A stretch of DNA of 64,000 bases from CBDCME01 sp965218865 (GTDB lineage Bacteria > Pseudomonadota > Alphaproteobacteria > JAAXGF01), in the NCBI GenBank assembly GCA_965218865.1, contig CBDCME010000004.1:1-64000 (forward strand), given 5' to 3'. Each line of letters begins with the position of its first letter. The first letter of the stretch is position 1. The notes below the pieces were generated by a model. It made no database searches and was not told the DNA's origin. It saw only the letters and a program-made list of their open reading frames with translations. Below, piece after piece: positions 63,451 to 64,000 of the stretch. The translations under genes and the position numbers were made by a program.

Positions 63451-64000
63451 GAGTCGTCCGTGAAGAACCCTGATTTCAAGCTGAAGCGGCGATTGGGTTT
63501 GCGGTGGGGTGCGAGATGTCGCTGAGGAGCGCGGCCAGGATTTGGACAAACAAACGCCTCAGCCATTTGAGGACAAGGCGGTAGTTGTAGCCGGCGCCGG
63601 CGAGGATGGCGTTGATCTTGTCGCCGTCGCGGCCTTTGAGGAAGTTGCGCCCCAGCCTGCCACCGCTCTTGAGATGTCCGATCACGGCCTCGACGGCGGA
63701 GCGCCGCCTGAGCTCCTTCTTGATCGTCGGCGTGATGCCGCGTTTCTGGCCTGATCTAAAGACGCGGTGTTTGTTGGGGTAATCGTGGCCCTGGTATCCC
63801 TTGTCGACATAGATGCGCTCGGCCGATATCCCCGTCCAGCGTTCCATCTCTTCGATCACCTGCCTCAAGGTGTGGCCATCATAGGGATTGCCGTGGAAGG
63901 CCTTGACGTGGGCGACGAACTGGCCGCCGGGGGGGCGGGAATTGGTCGCCGCCACGGAGACCTTGCAGCCGAACTCGTACGGCTTGTGCGCCTTCCCTTT
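63451..64000 (-). mobile_element. IS5-family element, partial at window edge
   Basis: It begins with the terminal repeat GAGTCGTCCGTGAAGAAC, the counterpart of TAGTCGCCCGTGAAGAAC at the other IS5 ends in the window, and runs off the right edge. It supplies the 3' part of the element missing from the 30-kb copy. Confidence 0.88.
63476..64000 (-). CDS. IS5-family transposase, C-terminal part (continues beyond window)
   Basis: The frame is open to the window edge. It reads GKAHKPYEFGCKVSVAATNS, FHGNPYDGHTLRQVIEEMER, ERIYVDKGYQGHDYPNKHRV and RRRSAVEAVIGHLKSGGRLG (catalytic Glu region), ending in TGA at the complement of 63476-63478. It has CAG at the codon that is TAG in the 30-kb copy. Confidence 0.88.
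   Translation of the reverse strand, partial: KGKAHKPYEFGCKVSVAATNSRPPGGQFVAHVKAFHGNPYDGHTLRQVIEEMERWTGISAERIYVDKGYQGHDYPNKHRVFRSGQKRGITPTIKKELRRRSAVEAVIGHLKSGGRLGRNFLKGRDGDKINAILAGAGYNYRLVLKWLRRLFVQILAALLSDISHPTANPIAASA

Overview
The window looks like the chromosome of a GC-rich alphaproteobacterium, probably of the Rhodospirillales type. The evidence is the run ribF-ileS-lspA-DUF3035 lipoprotein-M16-M16-pgi-mutL, a Zur/ZnuCB cluster, an intact ccmBCDEFGHI heme-delivery operon, and an alphaproteobacterial-type PAS protein and UbiD decarboxylase. This assignment is inferred from gene content; there is no rRNA or tRNA here. No CRISPR array was seen.

Layout. 0.1-5.4 kb: a porin-like gene with two in-frame TAG codons, IS630 copy 1, and a sensor kinase with a premature TAA next to a response regulator/adenylate cyclase. 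5.4-7.5 kb: rsmD, rluB and a class-I glutamine amidotransferase. 7.6-10 kb: an insertion-sequence graveyard (IS21 remnant with four 23-bp end repeats, IS5 fragment, IS630 copy 2). 10-11.8 kb: an AT-richer islet with a DUF2971 gene. 11.9-22.7 kb: a housekeeping block on the minus strand. 22.9-28.3 kb: hicAB, zur-znuC-znuB, a HisD-family dehydrogenase and an OmpA-like protein. 28.3-31.3 kb: a Na+/H+ antiporter truncated by an IS5 element. 31.4-37.3 kb: a 1164-aa multidomain flavin/Fe-S oxidoreductase, UbiD and a PAS protein. 37.4-44.4 kb: a polysaccharide flippase gene split by a 5.6-kb composite transposon. 44.9-52.9 kb: cell-envelope and signalling genes (frameshifted peptidoglycan-binding protein, polysaccharide deacetylase, ATP-grasp/tyrosine-phosphatase fusion, caspase-like protease). 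53-60 kb: a candidate small RNA and the ccm operon. 60-64 kb: a broken antitoxin, a cupredoxin gene between 61-bp inverted repeats, IS630 copy 3 and a partial IS5.

The most interesting structure is the composite transposon at 37815-43418. It has two nearly identical 2080-bp ISAs1-type elements in direct orientation, and only the outer ends carry a shared 10-bp target duplication (AAGGCGTTGT). Removing it rejoins the flippase reading frame. Each transposase carries an N-terminal DruA (DUF4338) domain, the family named from the Druantia anti-phage system, fused to a DDE transposase. The cargo is a 5'-truncated methyltransferase-like gene and a decayed 3-hydroxybutyrate dehydrogenase gene.

The overall picture is a genome with recent insertion-sequence expansion and gene decay: nonsense mutations, frameshifts, nested insertions and IS-mediated truncation in accessory and envelope genes. 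Central functions (translation, DNA repair, cytochrome c maturation, zinc uptake) remain intact, although no ccmA or znuA is visible here.
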